64,000 bases of DNA from Fundidesulfovibrio agrisoli (GTDB lineage: Bacteria; Desulfobacterota; Desulfovibrionia; Desulfovibrionales; Desulfovibrionaceae), in contig NZ_JAKZKX010000009.1 of NCBI RefSeq assembly GCF_022808715.1, positions 1 through 64,000 of the forward strand. Reading direction: 5' to 3'. Under the pieces are notes generated by a model that saw only the letters and a program-made list of their open reading frames with translations, searched no databases and had not been told where the DNA came from. The translations under genes and the position numbers were made by a program. The stretch's first letter is position 1. Each line of letters begins with the position of its first letter. Positions 1 through 11,225 of this stretch are shown in pieces.

Positions 1-251
1 GTGCGCTGCCGCCCGCAGCCCGGCAGGGGAGACAATTTCGTTCACGGCGATGAACTGGACATGCGGGGCAGGGGAACGTGAAGCTGATGGCGTCTCGGGG
101 TGTGGGCCGCGCAGGCCATGCCAGGAATTATGCGTGGTTACGGGATAAGAATGCGGGTGCCGCGGACTGCGCGAAGCTAGATGGGAGTCCAGAGGGACGA
201 AGTCCCTTTGGCCGCCGGAGGCGTCTTCAGCGTCAACTCGGCAAATACAGG
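1..251. other. no supported gene at the left edge
   Basis: GC-rich sequence with short open frames only, none with a recognisable protein or a convincing ribosome binding site. It contains small hairpins such as agggac/gtccct near 192-207. It may be the trailing part of a transcript that starts outside the window. Confidence 0.4.
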
Positions 252-284
252 AAAGGCCGCGACGGGTGCCCGTCGCGGCCTTTT
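252..284. terminator. rho-independent terminator, probably bidirectional
   Basis: Perfect stem aaaggccgcgacggg with its complement, loop of two bases (tg), followed by a T run on the plus strand and preceded by an A run. It can end a plus-strand transcript entering from the left as well as the minus-strand protease gene that stops at 308. Confidence 0.85.
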
Positions 285-307
285 TCATGTCCGATTTCGG
301 GGTGAGG

Positions 308-1363
308 CTACTGAAGCAGCAGCTTGAGCGCCCCGGGCAAGCGCCCGCCCGTCTGGAGGGGGTAGGTCAGGTAGGCCACCGAGCAGGAGACGCGGGCCGA
401 GCCGTACTTGATGCGCATGTAGCCCTGCTCTCCCCAGCCTGTGCCCCAGCTGTTGCGCAGGATCCAGTAGCCGTTGTTGGCGGCGTCGCCGTTGTCGTTC
501 CAACCCACCAGGGCGATGGCGTGGTTCGTGACGGTGTAGGCGCAGTCGGAGCCGGGGCAGCCGGCCTGGTCGTCCTGGTAGACGCCGCCGGTGTAGGCGT
601 CGAAGGCCGAGGTGACGTTCACGGCCGCGTCCACCGGCCCATTGGCCATGATGGTGGCCTTGATGGCGTCGGTGTCGGAGCAGGCCACCCGGCCCCAGCT
701 CTTGAAGCGGATCACGGGATAGGCCGAGCTGTTGCACCCGGAGGGCGTGACGCCCGTGTAGGGCAGGGCGGTTTCGTTGGCGGCTCCCACCTGGGTCAGG
801 GCCAGCAGCTCGGCGTAGTCGTAGTCGGCGCCGTCGCATCCGTTGAAATGGCTGGAGTAGGGGCCGTAGGTGCCCAGGCAGAAGGCGATGAACTGCTCGG
901 AGAAGTCGGCGCAGGCGGCCCCTGTCCTGCCGGTGGCCACGTTGTAGGCCCCCTCGGCCGTGGCGGCGGCGGCGAAGGCGTAGCAGGCGCCGCAATCGCC
1001 CTGGTTCTTGACGGGGCCTATGTAGCTCTTGCCGCCCTTGTCGCGCCAGTCGAAGGAGGCCGGCAGCGCCAGGGGCGCGGCCGCATCCAGGGAGGTCAGG
1101 CGTGGGGACGCGGCCTTGGGCGGCGATGAAGGGATGGCACCCCTGGTGTAAAGGCTCTTTTTCTTTGATTCCGGAAGGTTGTAGACCCAGGTTTCGCCCA
1201 CGGTGAAGTCGTAGCCGTTGAGGCGGATTTTCTCACGCAGGGTCTCGATGCTGTCGCCGGGCTCGAAGGAGAGCGCATCGGCGGCGAGGGAAAGCCGGGG
1301 CGCGGCAAGGATCGTCAGGGTCAGGAGAAGTACGGCGAAGAGGCAGCGTCCGGGCCTGGGCAT
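308..1363 (-). CDS. secreted papain-like (C1A) cysteine protease
   Basis: A 351-residue protein with an N-terminal signal peptide (LFAVLLLTLTILAAP, cleavage near ALAAD around residue 28), so it is exported. A short pro-region is followed by a papain fold from about residue 100. The active-site Cys lies in NQGDCGACYAF, the catalytic His in TNHAIALVGW and the Asn in RNSWGTGWGEQGY, with extra Cys residues that could form disulfides in the periplasm. All three catalytic residues are present, so the enzyme should be active. It stands alone between a terminator and the convergently placed hom gene. Family assignment is firm; the substrate is unknown. Confidence 0.93.
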   Translation of the reverse strand: MPRPGRCLFAVLLLTLTILAAPRLSLAADALSFEPGDSIETLREKIRLNGYDFTVGETWVYNLPESKKKSLYTRGAIPSSPPKAASPRLTSLDAAAPLALPASFDWRDKGGKSYIGPVKNQGDCGACYAFAAAATAEGAYNVATGRTGAACADFSEQFIAFCLGTYGPYSSHFNGCDGADYDYAELLALTQVGAANETALPYTGVTPSGCNSSAYPVIRFKSWGRVACSDTDAIKATIMANGPVDAAVNVTSAFDAYTGGVYQDDQAGCPGSDCAYTVTNHAIALVGWNDNGDAANNGYWILRNSWGTGWGEQGYMRIKYGSARVSCSVAYLTYPLQTGGRLPGALKLLLQ

Positions 1364-1423
1364 AAGGCCTCCTTCGGGGCGGGTGAAGATTGGGCGGGGA
1401 GCCGGGGCCCCCCGCCCGGAGCT

Positions 1424-2722
1424 TTACAGCACCCGAAGGTGCACGGGTTCGGCCTTGACGAAAGGCATGGCCCGGATGTTCTCCAGGGCCTTCTCCACGT
1501 CGCGCTGCTTGGCCTGATGGGTCATGAACACGATGGGCACGATGTTGCTGTCGGGGGCCGAGGGGTCCACCTTCTGCACCACCTGGTAGATGGAGATGCC
1601 CACGTCGCCCAGGGCCTGGGCCAGGGCGGCCAGCACGCCGGGCTTGTCCTCCACGTTGAAGCGGAAGTAGCGGCGGCTGCACTCCTCCTCGGGCGGCAGG
1701 ATGTCCGCCGGGGGGAGCATCTTCTCGGGGAAGCCGGTGTTGTTGGGGGCCGCGCCGTCGCGGGCCAGGTCCATGATGTCGGCCAGCACGGCGCTGCCGG
1801 TGGGCAGCCCGCCCGCGCCCTGGCCGTAGAGCATCACCGCGCCCACGGCGTCGCCCACCACGCGCACGGCGTTGAACGCGCCGTGCACCTGGGCCAGCAG
1901 GTAGGATTGGCTGAGCATCATGGGGTGCACGCCGGCCATGATCCTGCCGTCCACCATCTTGGCCTGACCGATGAGCTTGACCTGGCAGCCGAACTCCTTG
2001 GCGTAGGCGATGTCCAGCGGGGTCACGCCGGTGATGCCGGTCACCGGGAGCTTGTTGAGCGGGTAGTCGTGCCCGTAGGCCAGCCGGATGAGCAGCACCA
2101 GCTTGTGCGCGGCGTCGAAGCCCTCCACGTCCAGGGTGGGGTCGGCTTCCGCGTAGCCTTTCTTCTGGGCCTTCTTGAGGGCGGCCTGGTAGGTCAGCCC
2201 CTTGGAGGACATGCGCGAGAGGATGAAGTTGGAGGTGCCATTCAGGATGCCGGTCACCGCCAGGATGCGGTTGCCCGCCAGGGACTCCTTGAGGGTCTGC
2301 ACGATGGGGATGCCGCCGCAGACGCTGGCCTCGTAGTAGAGGCCCACGCCCTTCTGCGCGGCCAGGGCGAAGAGCTCCTCCCCGCGTTCGGCCAGCAGGT
2401 GCTTGTTGGCGGTGACCACGTGCTTGCCCGAGGCCAGGGCCAGGCGGATGAGGTCGTAGGCCATGCCCAGGCCGCCCATGAGCTCGACCACGATGTCGAT
2501 GTCCGGGTCCTGCGCGAGCTCCAAGGGATTGGAGACCACGCGCGCCCCATCGGGGATGGGCACGGCGCGCTGCTTGTGCGGGTCGCGCAGGGCCACGGCG
2601 TGCACGGCCACGGGGCGGCCCAGGCGGCGCTCGATCCACTGGGCGCTGCCGGTGAGGATGGAGGTCAACCCCTGGCCCACGATGCCGAACCCGGCCAGGC
2701 CGATGCGCACCTGGGATGACAT
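1424..2722 (-). CDS. hom: homoserine dehydrogenase with ACT domain
   Basis: A 432-residue enzyme that reduces aspartate semialdehyde to homoserine with NAD(P)H, the branch point to threonine and methionine. The N terminus has the Rossmann motif GLAGFGIVGQG; the catalytic core contains the family sequence NGTSNFILSRM and a Lys/Asp-rich stretch around residue 200 (YAEADPTLDVEGFDAAHK). A C-terminal ACT domain (RYFRFNVEDKPGVLAAL, about residues 345-432) is the usual site of threonine feedback control. I chose the ATG that overlaps the stop of the upstream aminotransferase (TGATG); longer frames upstream run through that gene and are not real. The overlap implies one transcript and coupled translation. 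Confidence 0.96.
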   Translation of the reverse strand: MSSQVRIGLAGFGIVGQGLTSILTGSAQWIERRLGRPVAVHAVALRDPHKQRAVPIPDGARVVSNPLELAQDPDIDIVVELMGGLGMAYDLIRLALASGKHVVTANKHLLAERGEELFALAAQKGVGLYYEASVCGGIPIVQTLKESLAGNRILAVTGILNGTSNFILSRMSSKGLTYQAALKKAQKKGYAEADPTLDVEGFDAAHKLVLLIRLAYGHDYPLNKLPVTGITGVTPLDIAYAKEFGCQVKLIGQAKMVDGRIMAGVHPMMLSQSYLLAQVHGAFNAVRVVGDAVGAVMLYGQGAGGLPTGSAVLADIMDLARDGAAPNNTGFPEKMLPPADILPPEEECSRRYFRFNVEDKPGVLAALAQALGDVGISIYQVVQKVDPSAPDSNIVPIVFMTHQAKQRDVEKALENIRAMPFVKAEPVHLRVL

Positions 2723-3900
2723 CACGATTCTCCCGACAGGGCCTTTTTGATGCCGCGCACGGCCTGGTTGATGCGGTGGCGGTTCTCCACCAGGGCGAAG
2801 CGGACGTGGTCGTCGCCGAAGTGGCCGAAGCCAAGGCCCGGCGACACGGCCACGTGGCCTTCCTTGAGGAGCATCTTGGAGAACTCCACCGAACCCATGT
2901 GCCTGAACTCCTCGGGAATCTGGGCCCAGACGAACATGGTGGCCTTGGGCGGCGGCACGATCCACCCGGCGCGCTCCAGACCTTCGATCAGGGCGTCGCG
3001 GCGGTCGCGGTAGATGTCGCAGATCTCCTGCACGCAGTCCTGCGGGCCGTTGAGGGCCACGGCGGCCGCGATCTGGATGGGCTGGAAGATGCCGTAGTCC
3101 AGGTAGCTCTTGATGCGGGTCAGGGCCTGGACGATCTCGCGGTTGCCGCAGCAGAAGCCCACGCGCCAGCCGGCCATGGAGTAGCTCTTGGACATGGAGA
3201 AGAACTCCACTCCCACGTCCTTGGCGCCCTTGGCCTGGAGGAATGAGGGGGCCTTGTAGCCGTCGAAGCAGAGGTCGGCGTAGGCGAAGTCGTGGATGCA
3301 GAGCATGTTGTGGTCTTTGCAGAAGGCCACGATCTTGTCGAAGAACTCCAGCTCAACCACTTCGGCGGTGGGGTTCTGCGGGTAGCTGATGATGAGCAGC
3401 TTGGGCTGGGGCCAGGTCTGCCTGGTCGCGGCGAGCAGATCCTCGAAGAAGTCGCGGCCCTTGCCGAAGGGAATGCGCCGCACGTCCGCGCCGGAAATGA
3501 TGGAGGCGTACGGGTGGATGGGGTAGGCCGGGTCCGTTGCGAAGACGACGTCGCCGGGCTGGAGCATGGCCAGGGCCAGGTGGGCCAGGCCTTCCTTGGC
3601 GCCCATGGTCACCACCACCTCGGAGTCGGCGTCGAGCTCCACGCCGAAGCGGCGCAGGTACCAGTTGGCCATTGCCAGGCGCAGGCCCGGGATGCCCTTG
3701 GATGCCGAGTAGCGGTGGTTCACACCCTTCTGGGAAGCCTCGGTGAGCTTGTCCACGATGTGCTTGGGGGTGGGAATGTCCGGGTTGCCCATGCCGAGGT
3801 CGACTATGTCCACGCCCTGACGGCGCATCTGCATCTTCAGTTCGTTGACGACGGCGAAGACATAGGGAGGCAGGCGCTCCATGCGCGCGAATTTATGCAT
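2722..3900 (-). CDS. alaC: class I PLP aminotransferase, AlaC-like
   Basis: A 392-residue fold-type I aminotransferase of the aspartate-aminotransferase superfamily. The PLP lysine is in [16 protein letters not shown] (about residue 235) and the substrate carboxylate arginine in [10 protein letters not shown] near the C terminus. NPTAEVV carries the cofactor-binding Asn. Overall it is closest to AlaC/YfdZ-type enzymes that make alanine from glutamate and pyruvate; related proteins are annotated as LL-diaminopimelate aminotransferase, so the substrate is inferred. An AAGGAG site lies 9 nt before the ATG. It is the first gene of the pair with hom, which suggests an amino-acid biosynthesis role. 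Confidence 0.85.
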   Translation of the reverse strand: MHKFARMERLPPYVFAVVNELKMQMRRQGVDIVDLGMGNPDIPTPKHIVDKLTEASQKGVNHRYSASKGIPGLRLAMANWYLRRFGVELDADSEVVVTMGAKEGLAHLALAMLQPGDVVFATDPAYPIHPYASIISGADVRRIPFGKGRDFFEDLLAATRQTWPQPKLLIISYPQNPTAEVVELEFFDKIVAFCKDHNMLCIHDFAYADLCFDGYKAPSFLQAKGAKDVGVEFFSMSKSYSMAGWRVGFCCGNREIVQALTRIKSYLDYGIFQPIQIAAAVALNGPQDCVQEICDIYRDRRDALIEGLERAGWIVPPPKATMFVWAQIPEEFRHMGSVEFSKMLLKEGHVAVSPGLGFGHFGDDHVRFALVENRHRINQAVRGIKKALSGES

Positions 3901-3980
3901 CGCGAACGGCTCCTTCTATGGTGAGTGAATGTGAAAATGTAGCCGGGGCGGGCCGTGGTGTCAAAGGCGCAAATGCCCTC

Positions 3981-4009
3981 TTGACGAGGCCGCGCGGGAT
4001 ATGTATCAA
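3981..4009 (+). promoter_or_regulatory. sigma-70-like promoter of tRNA-Ser
   Basis: TTGACG and TATCAA separated by exactly 17 bp, with the tRNA starting 13 bp after the -10 box. Spacing and position are those of a housekeeping promoter. Confidence 0.75.
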
Positions 4010-4021
4010 CCCGCTTTGCGC

Positions 4022-4118
<97 letters not shown>

Positions 4119-4130
4119 AAAGACCGTTCA

Positions 4131-4165
4131 AACCCCGTCAGGACGCACTCCTGGCGGGGTTTTTC
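4131..4165 (+). terminator. terminator of tRNA-Ser
   Basis: Stem aaccccgtcagg with cctggcggggtt (one G-T wobble), followed by TTTTT; 15 nt after the tRNA CCA end. Confidence 0.88.
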
Positions 4166-4449
4166 GTTGCAGGCGGGGCGGGTGGTTCAGGCCTCTGCGA
4201 AGCGCTTCGGGAATTTGGATCACCGGAGCCGTCGCCGCGCTCCCCCCAAGATTTTTGCCGCCTTTTCCCGGAACGGTGCCGGACGCGCCTCGTTCCAGGA
4301 GTTCTCCCTCCATAGGTAAACACGGCCAGCCCCGAATAGTGCCGCTTCCCAGGCGCACGGCGCGGCATCGGCACATCTCCAGAAACTCTTGGCCGGTATC
4401 TGCCGGGGGGCTTCTTGCACGTTGACCGACTAATTACTATCGGAGGAGA

Positions 4450-5325
4450 ATGAAAATTGTATCCGTCGCGTTGTTAATTCTTCTACAGACAGTATTGTAT
4501 TCAGGCCAGGCCCTGGCCGAGAAGCTTTCGATTTATGTTCAGTCGGACCAGCATCTCGCCTTCGCCAGGGAGATTTGCATCGAAGCCTTGAATAAAGCCG
4601 GGTTGGACGCGACGTTCGAGATGTTCCCGGTGGCTGCCGAAAACCGCCTCGACGCCGAGATGGCCTCGGGCAAGCTCCATCTGTCCTTCATCCCCCCCAA
4701 CGCCAACCGCCTGGCGCTCGAGGGCAGGCAATTGATCGCAGCCATCAGGGTCCCCCTGGAAAGGGGGCTCCTTGGGTGGCGGGTCTGCCTCGTACGGGGC
4801 AACGACAAGGACATCCTCAAGGGCGTCACATCCGTGGAGGCACTCAGGCGGTTCCGCGTTGGCCAGGGCTACGGCTGGGGGGACATCGACGTGTACGCGG
4901 GCGCGGGCATCACGGTGGTGGAGGCCCCGTTCAGTTCGCAGTCCGCCCCGTTGCGTGCGCTGGCCTCCGGGCATTTCGACCTGTTGCCCATGGGAACCAG
5001 CGAATTCGAGGCCTTCCTGGAGCGGGCAAAGGAGGAAGGCCTGGGCATCGTGGCGGACAGCCACATCGTCATCCACTATCCCTGGTTCCGCTTCATCTGG
5101 GTTTCCAGGACGGCCCCCAATGCGGCGATCCTGCTGGAGAGCCTGGAAAGAGGGCTGGACATCATGGTCCGCGACGGCTCGTTCATCCGGATTTTCGAGC
5201 AATACAAAGGAAAGATCGACACCGCCTGGGTTCGCCGCAGAACCATGATCGAACTCGCCAGCCCGTATGCGCAGGCATCGGACATTCCCGCCAAATACAG
5301 GCATCTGCTCATAGACCCCCGCTGA
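4450..5325 (+). CDS. periplasmic solute-binding (PBPb) domain protein
   Basis: A 291-residue protein with a signal peptide (SVALLILLQTVLYSGQALA) and a fold like the bacterial type 3 extracellular solute-binding proteins: an EKLSIYVQSDQ first strand, a hinge region near LRRFRVGQGYG and a C-terminal helix-rich lobe. A GGAGGAG site sits just before the ATG. No membrane permease or ATPase is next to it, so it may be a stand-alone sensor or scavenger rather than part of an ABC operon. The ligand cannot be read from the sequence. The C-terminal lobe keeps FIRIFEQYKGKI, typical of this family. Confidence 0.75.
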   Translation: MKIVSVALLILLQTVLYSGQALAEKLSIYVQSDQHLAFAREICIEALNKAGLDATFEMFPVAAENRLDAEMASGKLHLSFIPPNANRLALEGRQLIAAIRVPLERGLLGWRVCLVRGNDKDILKGVTSVEALRRFRVGQGYGWGDIDVYAGAGITVVEAPFSSQSAPLRALASGHFDLLPMGTSEFEAFLERAKEEGLGIVADSHIVIHYPWFRFIWVSRTAPNAAILLESLERGLDIMVRDGSFIRIFEQYKGKIDTAWVRRRTMIELASPYAQASDIPAKYRHLLIDPR

Positions 5326-5482
5326 GCGCCGGTGCGGGCCGGGCCATTCAGGCCCCGGCGGTGTCGGCGAAGGCCTTCGGCCCCAGGGCCGGATGGGGCC
5401 AGTAATCACTCCGGCACCTTGGGCAGTCCCCTGGGGAGCAGCGCCGATATTCCCGTAGAACGGCCGCGCGGTGGCGGACCAG

Positions 5483-6058
5483 CTACCCGAAAGGCCGGGG
5501 ATCCAGGTGCAACGCATCTTCCGGGCAGTCACCTCTTTCCGCCAGTGTGCGCAGCGTGGCCGCGTGCAGCGTTCCGGCCAGTTCCTCCACGTCGCAGAGC
5601 GCCATGGCCGCGAAACCGGGAGACGCCAGCTCCCTCAGGGCCGCCTGTTCCAGCCCGGGCCTGGCGTGGGCGAGGGCGTGGCGCAGCTCGCGCAGGGCGA
5701 CGATGGTCTTCAGGGGCCTTTCGTGCTCGCTGAACGGCTTGAGGCCCGCCAGCCTGGCGGCGTAATTGATCTTCTTGATGGTGCCCCGGGCGTTGAGCCG
5801 GCCGAAGTACTTCTTCTCGGCCTTGAAGTCGGGGGGCCAGAGAGGGTCCAGGCGGGGGCCGATGACGTTGACGTAGGCCTCCAGGGCCATGAACGAGAAA
5901 ACGACCGCGATCACGGCGTCCTTCGGGGAGCATGCTCCCTGAGATTCGATCCTGGCCTGAGACTGCGATGCGATGCCCCACAGGAACGCATGCGCCTGGA
6001 CCCCCGGGGGGCAGGGCGGCGTCATGTTCCGTGAATCCGGTGCGGGCTGTTCAGGCAT
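5483..6058 (-). CDS. small HEPN-like protein
   Basis: A 191-residue protein without signal peptide. An alpha-helical core (FSFMALEAYVNVIGPRL) is followed near residue 127 by LRELRHALAHARP, in which RHALAH fits the R-x4-H motif of HEPN ribonuclease-like domains. The N-terminal 30 residues are Pro-rich and unordered. HEPN domains often act as toxins or RNases but many are inactive, so function is not assigned. It stands alone and is GC-rich like the backbone. No strong ribosome binding site is visible, so the start is uncertain. Confidence 0.6.
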   Translation of the reverse strand: MPEQPAPDSRNMTPPCPPGVQAHAFLWGIASQSQARIESQGACSPKDAVIAVVFSFMALEAYVNVIGPRLDPLWPPDFKAEKKYFGRLNARGTIKKINYAARLAGLKPFSEHERPLKTIVALRELRHALAHARPGLEQAALRELASPGFAAMALCDVEELAGTLHAATLRTLAERGDCPEDALHLDPRPFG

Positions 6059-6594
6059 GGCGGGGCCGCCTTGGACGTGTTTGGGACATTGTCCCGATGG
6101 TACGCCCCCTTGCTGACCGGTACAAGCGGCCTTCAGCGTAGGGCCGTCAGCCGGGAAGCCCGTGCGGGCCGACGGGAGTGAGATTTCGCGTCCGGGGGGC
6201 AGGGCAGCGTGGGGAGGCCCCAGGCAGGTGATTCACGCGCGCCTCGCGGGGCCTCGACGCTCACGGCCGCACGGGCGCGAAGCGCGGCGCACGGATGAAC
6301 CGCCTCGAAAAGAGGCCGCCCCCCGGCCGGGGGGGAGGACCGGGGGGCGGACGCGAGGAGTTTCGGGCGCGCCCCGCTCTCTTGGGCGCTCCCAAAGGCT
6401 TGATGCCTTCTCTGTCGGGTTCGTCCGCCGGCCGCCCGGGGGGGCCGGGCGGCCTGGATCCGGCCGGGGGGCGGCCGGGGCGGAACGAAGTTTGCCGTAT
6501 CGGTGCCGGCCCCCCCGACACTACGGGGGGCCGGTGTTGCGATTGTTGCCGTGCGGTTTCTTTTCGGTTCCCGCGCCTCGCCGGTGACCGGCGG
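6059..6594. other. GC-rich non-coding stretch with hairpin
   Basis: No gene is supported in these 536 bases. Several long G and C runs are present. The clearest structure is the stem ccggcccccc/ggggggccgg at 6506-6534, just downstream of the minus-strand gene that stops at 6595; no T run follows, so a terminator role is only possible. Confidence 0.45.
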
Positions 6595-7557
6595 CTAGGC
6601 GGCCTTCCTCTCCCAGTTGCGCAGGGCGATCTTGAGCGCCCCGACGGTGAACACGTCGCAGTAGAGGCTGCCGGGGAGCTTGGGCAGGTGCTTGCGCAGG
6701 TCCTCGTGGGTCAGGTAGGCGCACTCGTCCACGCTCTTGCCTTCCACCAGGGAGGAGAGGGCCGTGAGGCACTGCTTGCTGTACTCGCAGCCTTCGGAAG
6801 TGCCGCCCGCGGCCTCCACCGTGCCGTCCTTGATGCGCAGATCCATGCGGATGGGCAGGTTGCAGCTGGTGCAGCCGTAGGTGCCGGTGGCGTTGGCCCC
6901 GTCCACGGCGATGGTCAGCGGGGTTTCGGGCATCATGGGCATGATGGCCGCGCTGGTGTTGGCGGGCACGTGCTCGGGCGCCTGCATGGCCAGCTCGGGC
7001 ACGCTCTCCACGGCCACTTCGCGGCGCACGGCGTCCAGGTCGATGACGGTGGGGTCGACCAGGCTGAAACCGCAGCTTCCGCCCCAGTCCTGCTCGTCGG
7101 CGAAGCGGCCGTTGTAGCGCACGTCGTCGAGGATCAGGAAGTCGGTCGCGCCCAGGATGCGGTCCCAGCGGTGAACGAAGAAGTGGAAGCGCTCCGGGTC
7201 GAAGGAGTCCACATCCTTCCAGGTCCAGTTCATGTGGCAGTATTCGTCGTCGTAGCCGAGCAGGGCCAGGTAGCGGGCCTTGCTGTCCAGGTAGTGGCGG
7301 CGGCGCAGCAGCACGGCGCTGTCCGCGATGCCGGTGGAGTCCATGGGGGCGGGCTGGCCGTCCAGGTCCACCTTGATGACGCATTCGTCGTCGATCTTCA
7401 TGCCGCAGGTGCTGGTGTTGCCGTTGCGCCACCAGTGAATGTACTTCTTGGTGTAGAACTTGCGGCCGAGCTCCTTGATGCGGTCGACGGTCTTGGCGGA
7501 AACGGGGTGCAGGGCGAGGTCGCAGCGCCGTCCGGTGATGGTGAGTGTGAGATTCAT
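6595..7557 (-). CDS. protein with IscU/NifU-like C-terminal domain
   Basis: A 320-residue cytoplasmic protein. The first 200 residues are not recognised. The last 95 residues resemble an iron-sulfur scaffold (IscU/NifU N-terminal type): CTSCNLPIRMDLRIKDG, then SEGCEYSKQCLTALSSLVEG, and YCDVFTVGALKIALRNWE, which mimics the HCSxLAxxAIxxAI signature with Tyr for His. The similarity is by motif and is an inference. It is transcribed divergently from a sigma-54 activator, with a GGAG ribosome site before the ATG. The divergent regulator may control it. Confidence 0.62.
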   Translation of the reverse strand: MNLTLTITGRRCDLALHPVSAKTVDRIKELGRKFYTKKYIHWWRNGNTSTCGMKIDDECVIKVDLDGQPAPMDSTGIADSAVLLRRRHYLDSKARYLALLGYDDEYCHMNWTWKDVDSFDPERFHFFVHRWDRILGATDFLILDDVRYNGRFADEQDWGGSCGFSLVDPTVIDLDAVRREVAVESVPELAMQAPEHVPANTSAAIMPMMPETPLTIAVDGANATGTYGCTSCNLPIRMDLRIKDGTVEAAGGTSEGCEYSKQCLTALSSLVEGKSVDECAYLTHEDLRKHLPKLPGSLYCDVFTVGALKIALRNWERKAA

Positions 7558-7788
7558 AAGGAGCCTCCTATGGTATTCGGCGCGCTTCGCGGGGAGGTCG
7601 CGCCGGCTGGCTTTGTGAAAAAAAGAGCATAATCCGGGCCAAAGTTGAATGCGTCGAAATTACGCCATGTTGCAAAAAGTTGCGGCTTTTGCCGCTTCAA
7701 GGTAGACGTATTTTTAGTCCGGTGGCCTGGGGGGCAGGTCTCGGAAGGTGGGAAAGCGCGCGGCAGAAACGCGGGGGGAACCTACGGT

Positions 7789-9135
<1,347 letters not shown>

Positions 9136-9751
9136 GTCCACAAAGGGCTGTTGGACGAAAAATTCGTCCGCTCGGGCTGGAGAGTGCCGCCTCTTGCCAT
9201 CCCGGCGTGGTGATTGCGCCGAAAACGGCCCGGCCTTCCCGGTTTCGCCATTTTTTGCGGAATGGGCATCCCCCGATGCTCCAGGGCGTGGCGGCGGACC
9301 CCGGCGATGGCCATAGCCGCACGGGCATATCTGGGTCAGCGTGCGGCACTCCAGAGGGCTCCCCGCCAACACGGAGGTTCGCCCTCCGGCGGAGCGGGCG
9401 CCCCCCAAAATGACTCCAGCCATTGCAGGGAAGTTCCCGGCGTTTACAGGCTCTGCCGCGATGCCTCCATCCGGCCGCTCAGCCTGCACGAGCATGCTGC
9501 CTGAACAGTGATCCCGCATGTCATCCGGCCACTGTAAAGCCCATGGCCGCTTCATCCGGAAGAGTGCCGCGCCGGGCATGACAACGCGCCGCGGTTGTCA
9601 TGTTTTCAGTTGCATTTGGGGTGAATTGCTTTACAGTGGTGCAGCGTTTAGGACGATGGGGCGCACTGCGACGGCGGGTTCCCCGCGTATTCCTTTTGAG
9701 TATTTACTTGTGATATAAATTTCTTTAGGAATGCAGGAAAGGAAGAACGCC
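9136..9751. other. non-coding stretch before the S24-type regulator
   Basis: No gene is supported. The last 200 bases turn AT-rich and hold a 22-bp inverted repeat at 9579-9600, listed separately. The first part is GC-rich with no structure I can name. Confidence 0.4.
9579..9600. promoter_or_regulatory. inverted repeat, candidate operator
   Basis: Arms TGACAAC and GTTGTCA are perfect and separated by 8 bp. It lies about 150 bp before the S24-type regulator at 9752, where an autoregulatory operator would be expected. It could also be a simple RNA hairpin. Confidence 0.4.
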
Positions 9752-10498
9752 ATGAATCTTGTTGAAAAGGTCAGGCAGGGCATCTCCCGAATGGCGCGTG
9801 AGCACGGGGGGCCTTCCAGCCTTGCAGAAAAGTCCGGGGTGGGGCAGCCCAACATCTCCAAATTCCTTTCCGGCAAGGCCGTCCCCCGTTTCGATACGGT
9901 CGCGCGCATCCTCGAAACCCTTGGGGCGCGCATCCTTTTCCCCGACGAGGAGCGCGACACCACCAAGCCCGTGGTCTTCGTGGGCGCAAGGCGCTCCGGC
10001 GGGGCCGCCGAAGGCGCGGGCCAGCCCGACCCCGAGAACTACATGGCCATCCCCCTGGCCCAGGGGCAGGTGGCGGCGGGCCCCGGCCTCATCCCCGAAG
10101 ACGCCGTGCGCGGCTGGGTGCTGGCCATGAAGGACCAGTCCTCCATCCGCTACCGCACCAACCTGGTGGCCCTCGAGATCGGGCGCGGGCAGGAATCCAT
10201 GGTGCCCACCCTGCACCCGCTGGACATCGTCCTGGTGGACCGCGACGACTTCCGCCCCGAGCCCGACGGCTCCATCTTCCTGGTGCGCGAGCCCGGGCCG
10301 GACGCCGAGGTCTCGGTCAAGCGCGTCTACACCAGCCGCCGGGACGGGCAGACGCTGGTGACCTTCATCTCCGACAATCCCGACAAGCGCTCCTTCCCCC
10401 CCAGGGTCTACAACCTTGAGGCCGACTACCAGGGCGACCTGCGCCGCGCCATCATCGGGCGGGTGGTCTGGGCCTGGTCGGACATGACGCGCAAGTAA
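9752..10498 (+). CDS. XRE-S24 regulator (CI/LexA-like repressor)
   Basis: A 248-residue protein. An N-terminal helix-turn-helix (SSLAEKSGVGQPNISKFLSG) is followed by a linker and a C-terminal S24 signal-peptidase-like domain. The serine nucleophile is in GQESMVPTLHPLDIVLVDR and the lysine in EVSVKRVY, so self-cleavage or at least the fold is kept. I prefer the ATG preceded by GGAAAGGAAG over an ATG 21 nt upstream. It stands alone in the backbone. Such proteins are phage-like repressors or host stress regulators; no prophage is next to it. Confidence 0.86.
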   Translation: MNLVEKVRQGISRMAREHGGPSSLAEKSGVGQPNISKFLSGKAVPRFDTVARILETLGARILFPDEERDTTKPVVFVGARRSGGAAEGAGQPDPENYMAIPLAQGQVAAGPGLIPEDAVRGWVLAMKDQSSIRYRTNLVALEIGRGQESMVPTLHPLDIVLVDRDDFRPEPDGSIFLVREPGPDAEVSVKRVYTSRRDGQTLVTFISDNPDKRSFPPRVYNLEADYQGDLRRAIIGRVVWAWSDMTRK

Positions 10499-11225
10499 CT
10501 CCCCTCGCTTTCGCACGCATCCCTCTCCGGCGCTTTCGTTCCTCGGGGCGCTCCTGATCGGCGGCTGTCTGGGGGGGGGCTTCCGGGTTCGCCGCCCGGG
10601 CCATGTTTGGCCCGCCCTTGGCTGACCCTTTGCCGTGCCGGGTCTGGCCTGGAGCCGCCGGTGGCCGCCCGGAAGGCGTCGCCGATCCGGCCAACGGCAC
10701 GGGCGTTGAACCGGCCCTGCCCGTCTCTGTCCACTCCGTTCGCTGTCGGCCGAGCGAGCCTTGATCCTCAAAGATGCTCCGTGTCCAGGGGGGGGCGTGC
10801 GCCCGAACCGTGGCGCGCGCATTCCGCCGCGATTCTCCGGGCTTGCCTCCTCTGTGTTTCCGCCACGCAGCAGGCCTGCTCAAATCCCCTTGCTCAGGGC
10901 TCCTCCTCGTCACAGCCCGCCATGGGAGCGGCTGCGCTAGCGGCATCCCCCTTCAGGCGTGGCCTCATTTGGGGGCAAGGCGAGCCGCATGGGCCTAATT
11001 CGCATAATTGCGCCAATTCCGGGCCTGTTCTGGGTCACTCATACCCTTCATGAAAATTCCGGCCAGTGGTTCGGAATTGCAAAAGGCATGCTGTTTTGCC
11101 TGACGATATTTGATTGCATAATAGGGCGATTAAAAATTCTTTTCATGAGATAATTTATCCATGTGAGGGATAATTTTGCAAGTATTACCTCTCAATCACA
11201 CAGTATTCCCAAAAGTTGCCACGCC
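10499..11225. other. non-coding stretch
   Basis: No gene is supported in this 727-bp stretch. The first 450 bases are GC-rich; the last 200 are AT-rich (from about 11,040) and lead into the promoter at 11,226. I see no repeat or tRNA here. Confidence 0.45.

Noticed and set aside
6162..6587. GC-rich open frames on both strands
   Set aside because: Pro/Gly/Arg-rich translations typical of non-coding GC-rich DNA; no ribosome site or homology.
7558..7788. Sigma-54 promoter between the divergent genes
   Set aside because: TTGCA-like sequence occurs on the minus strand, but no GG at the required spacing.
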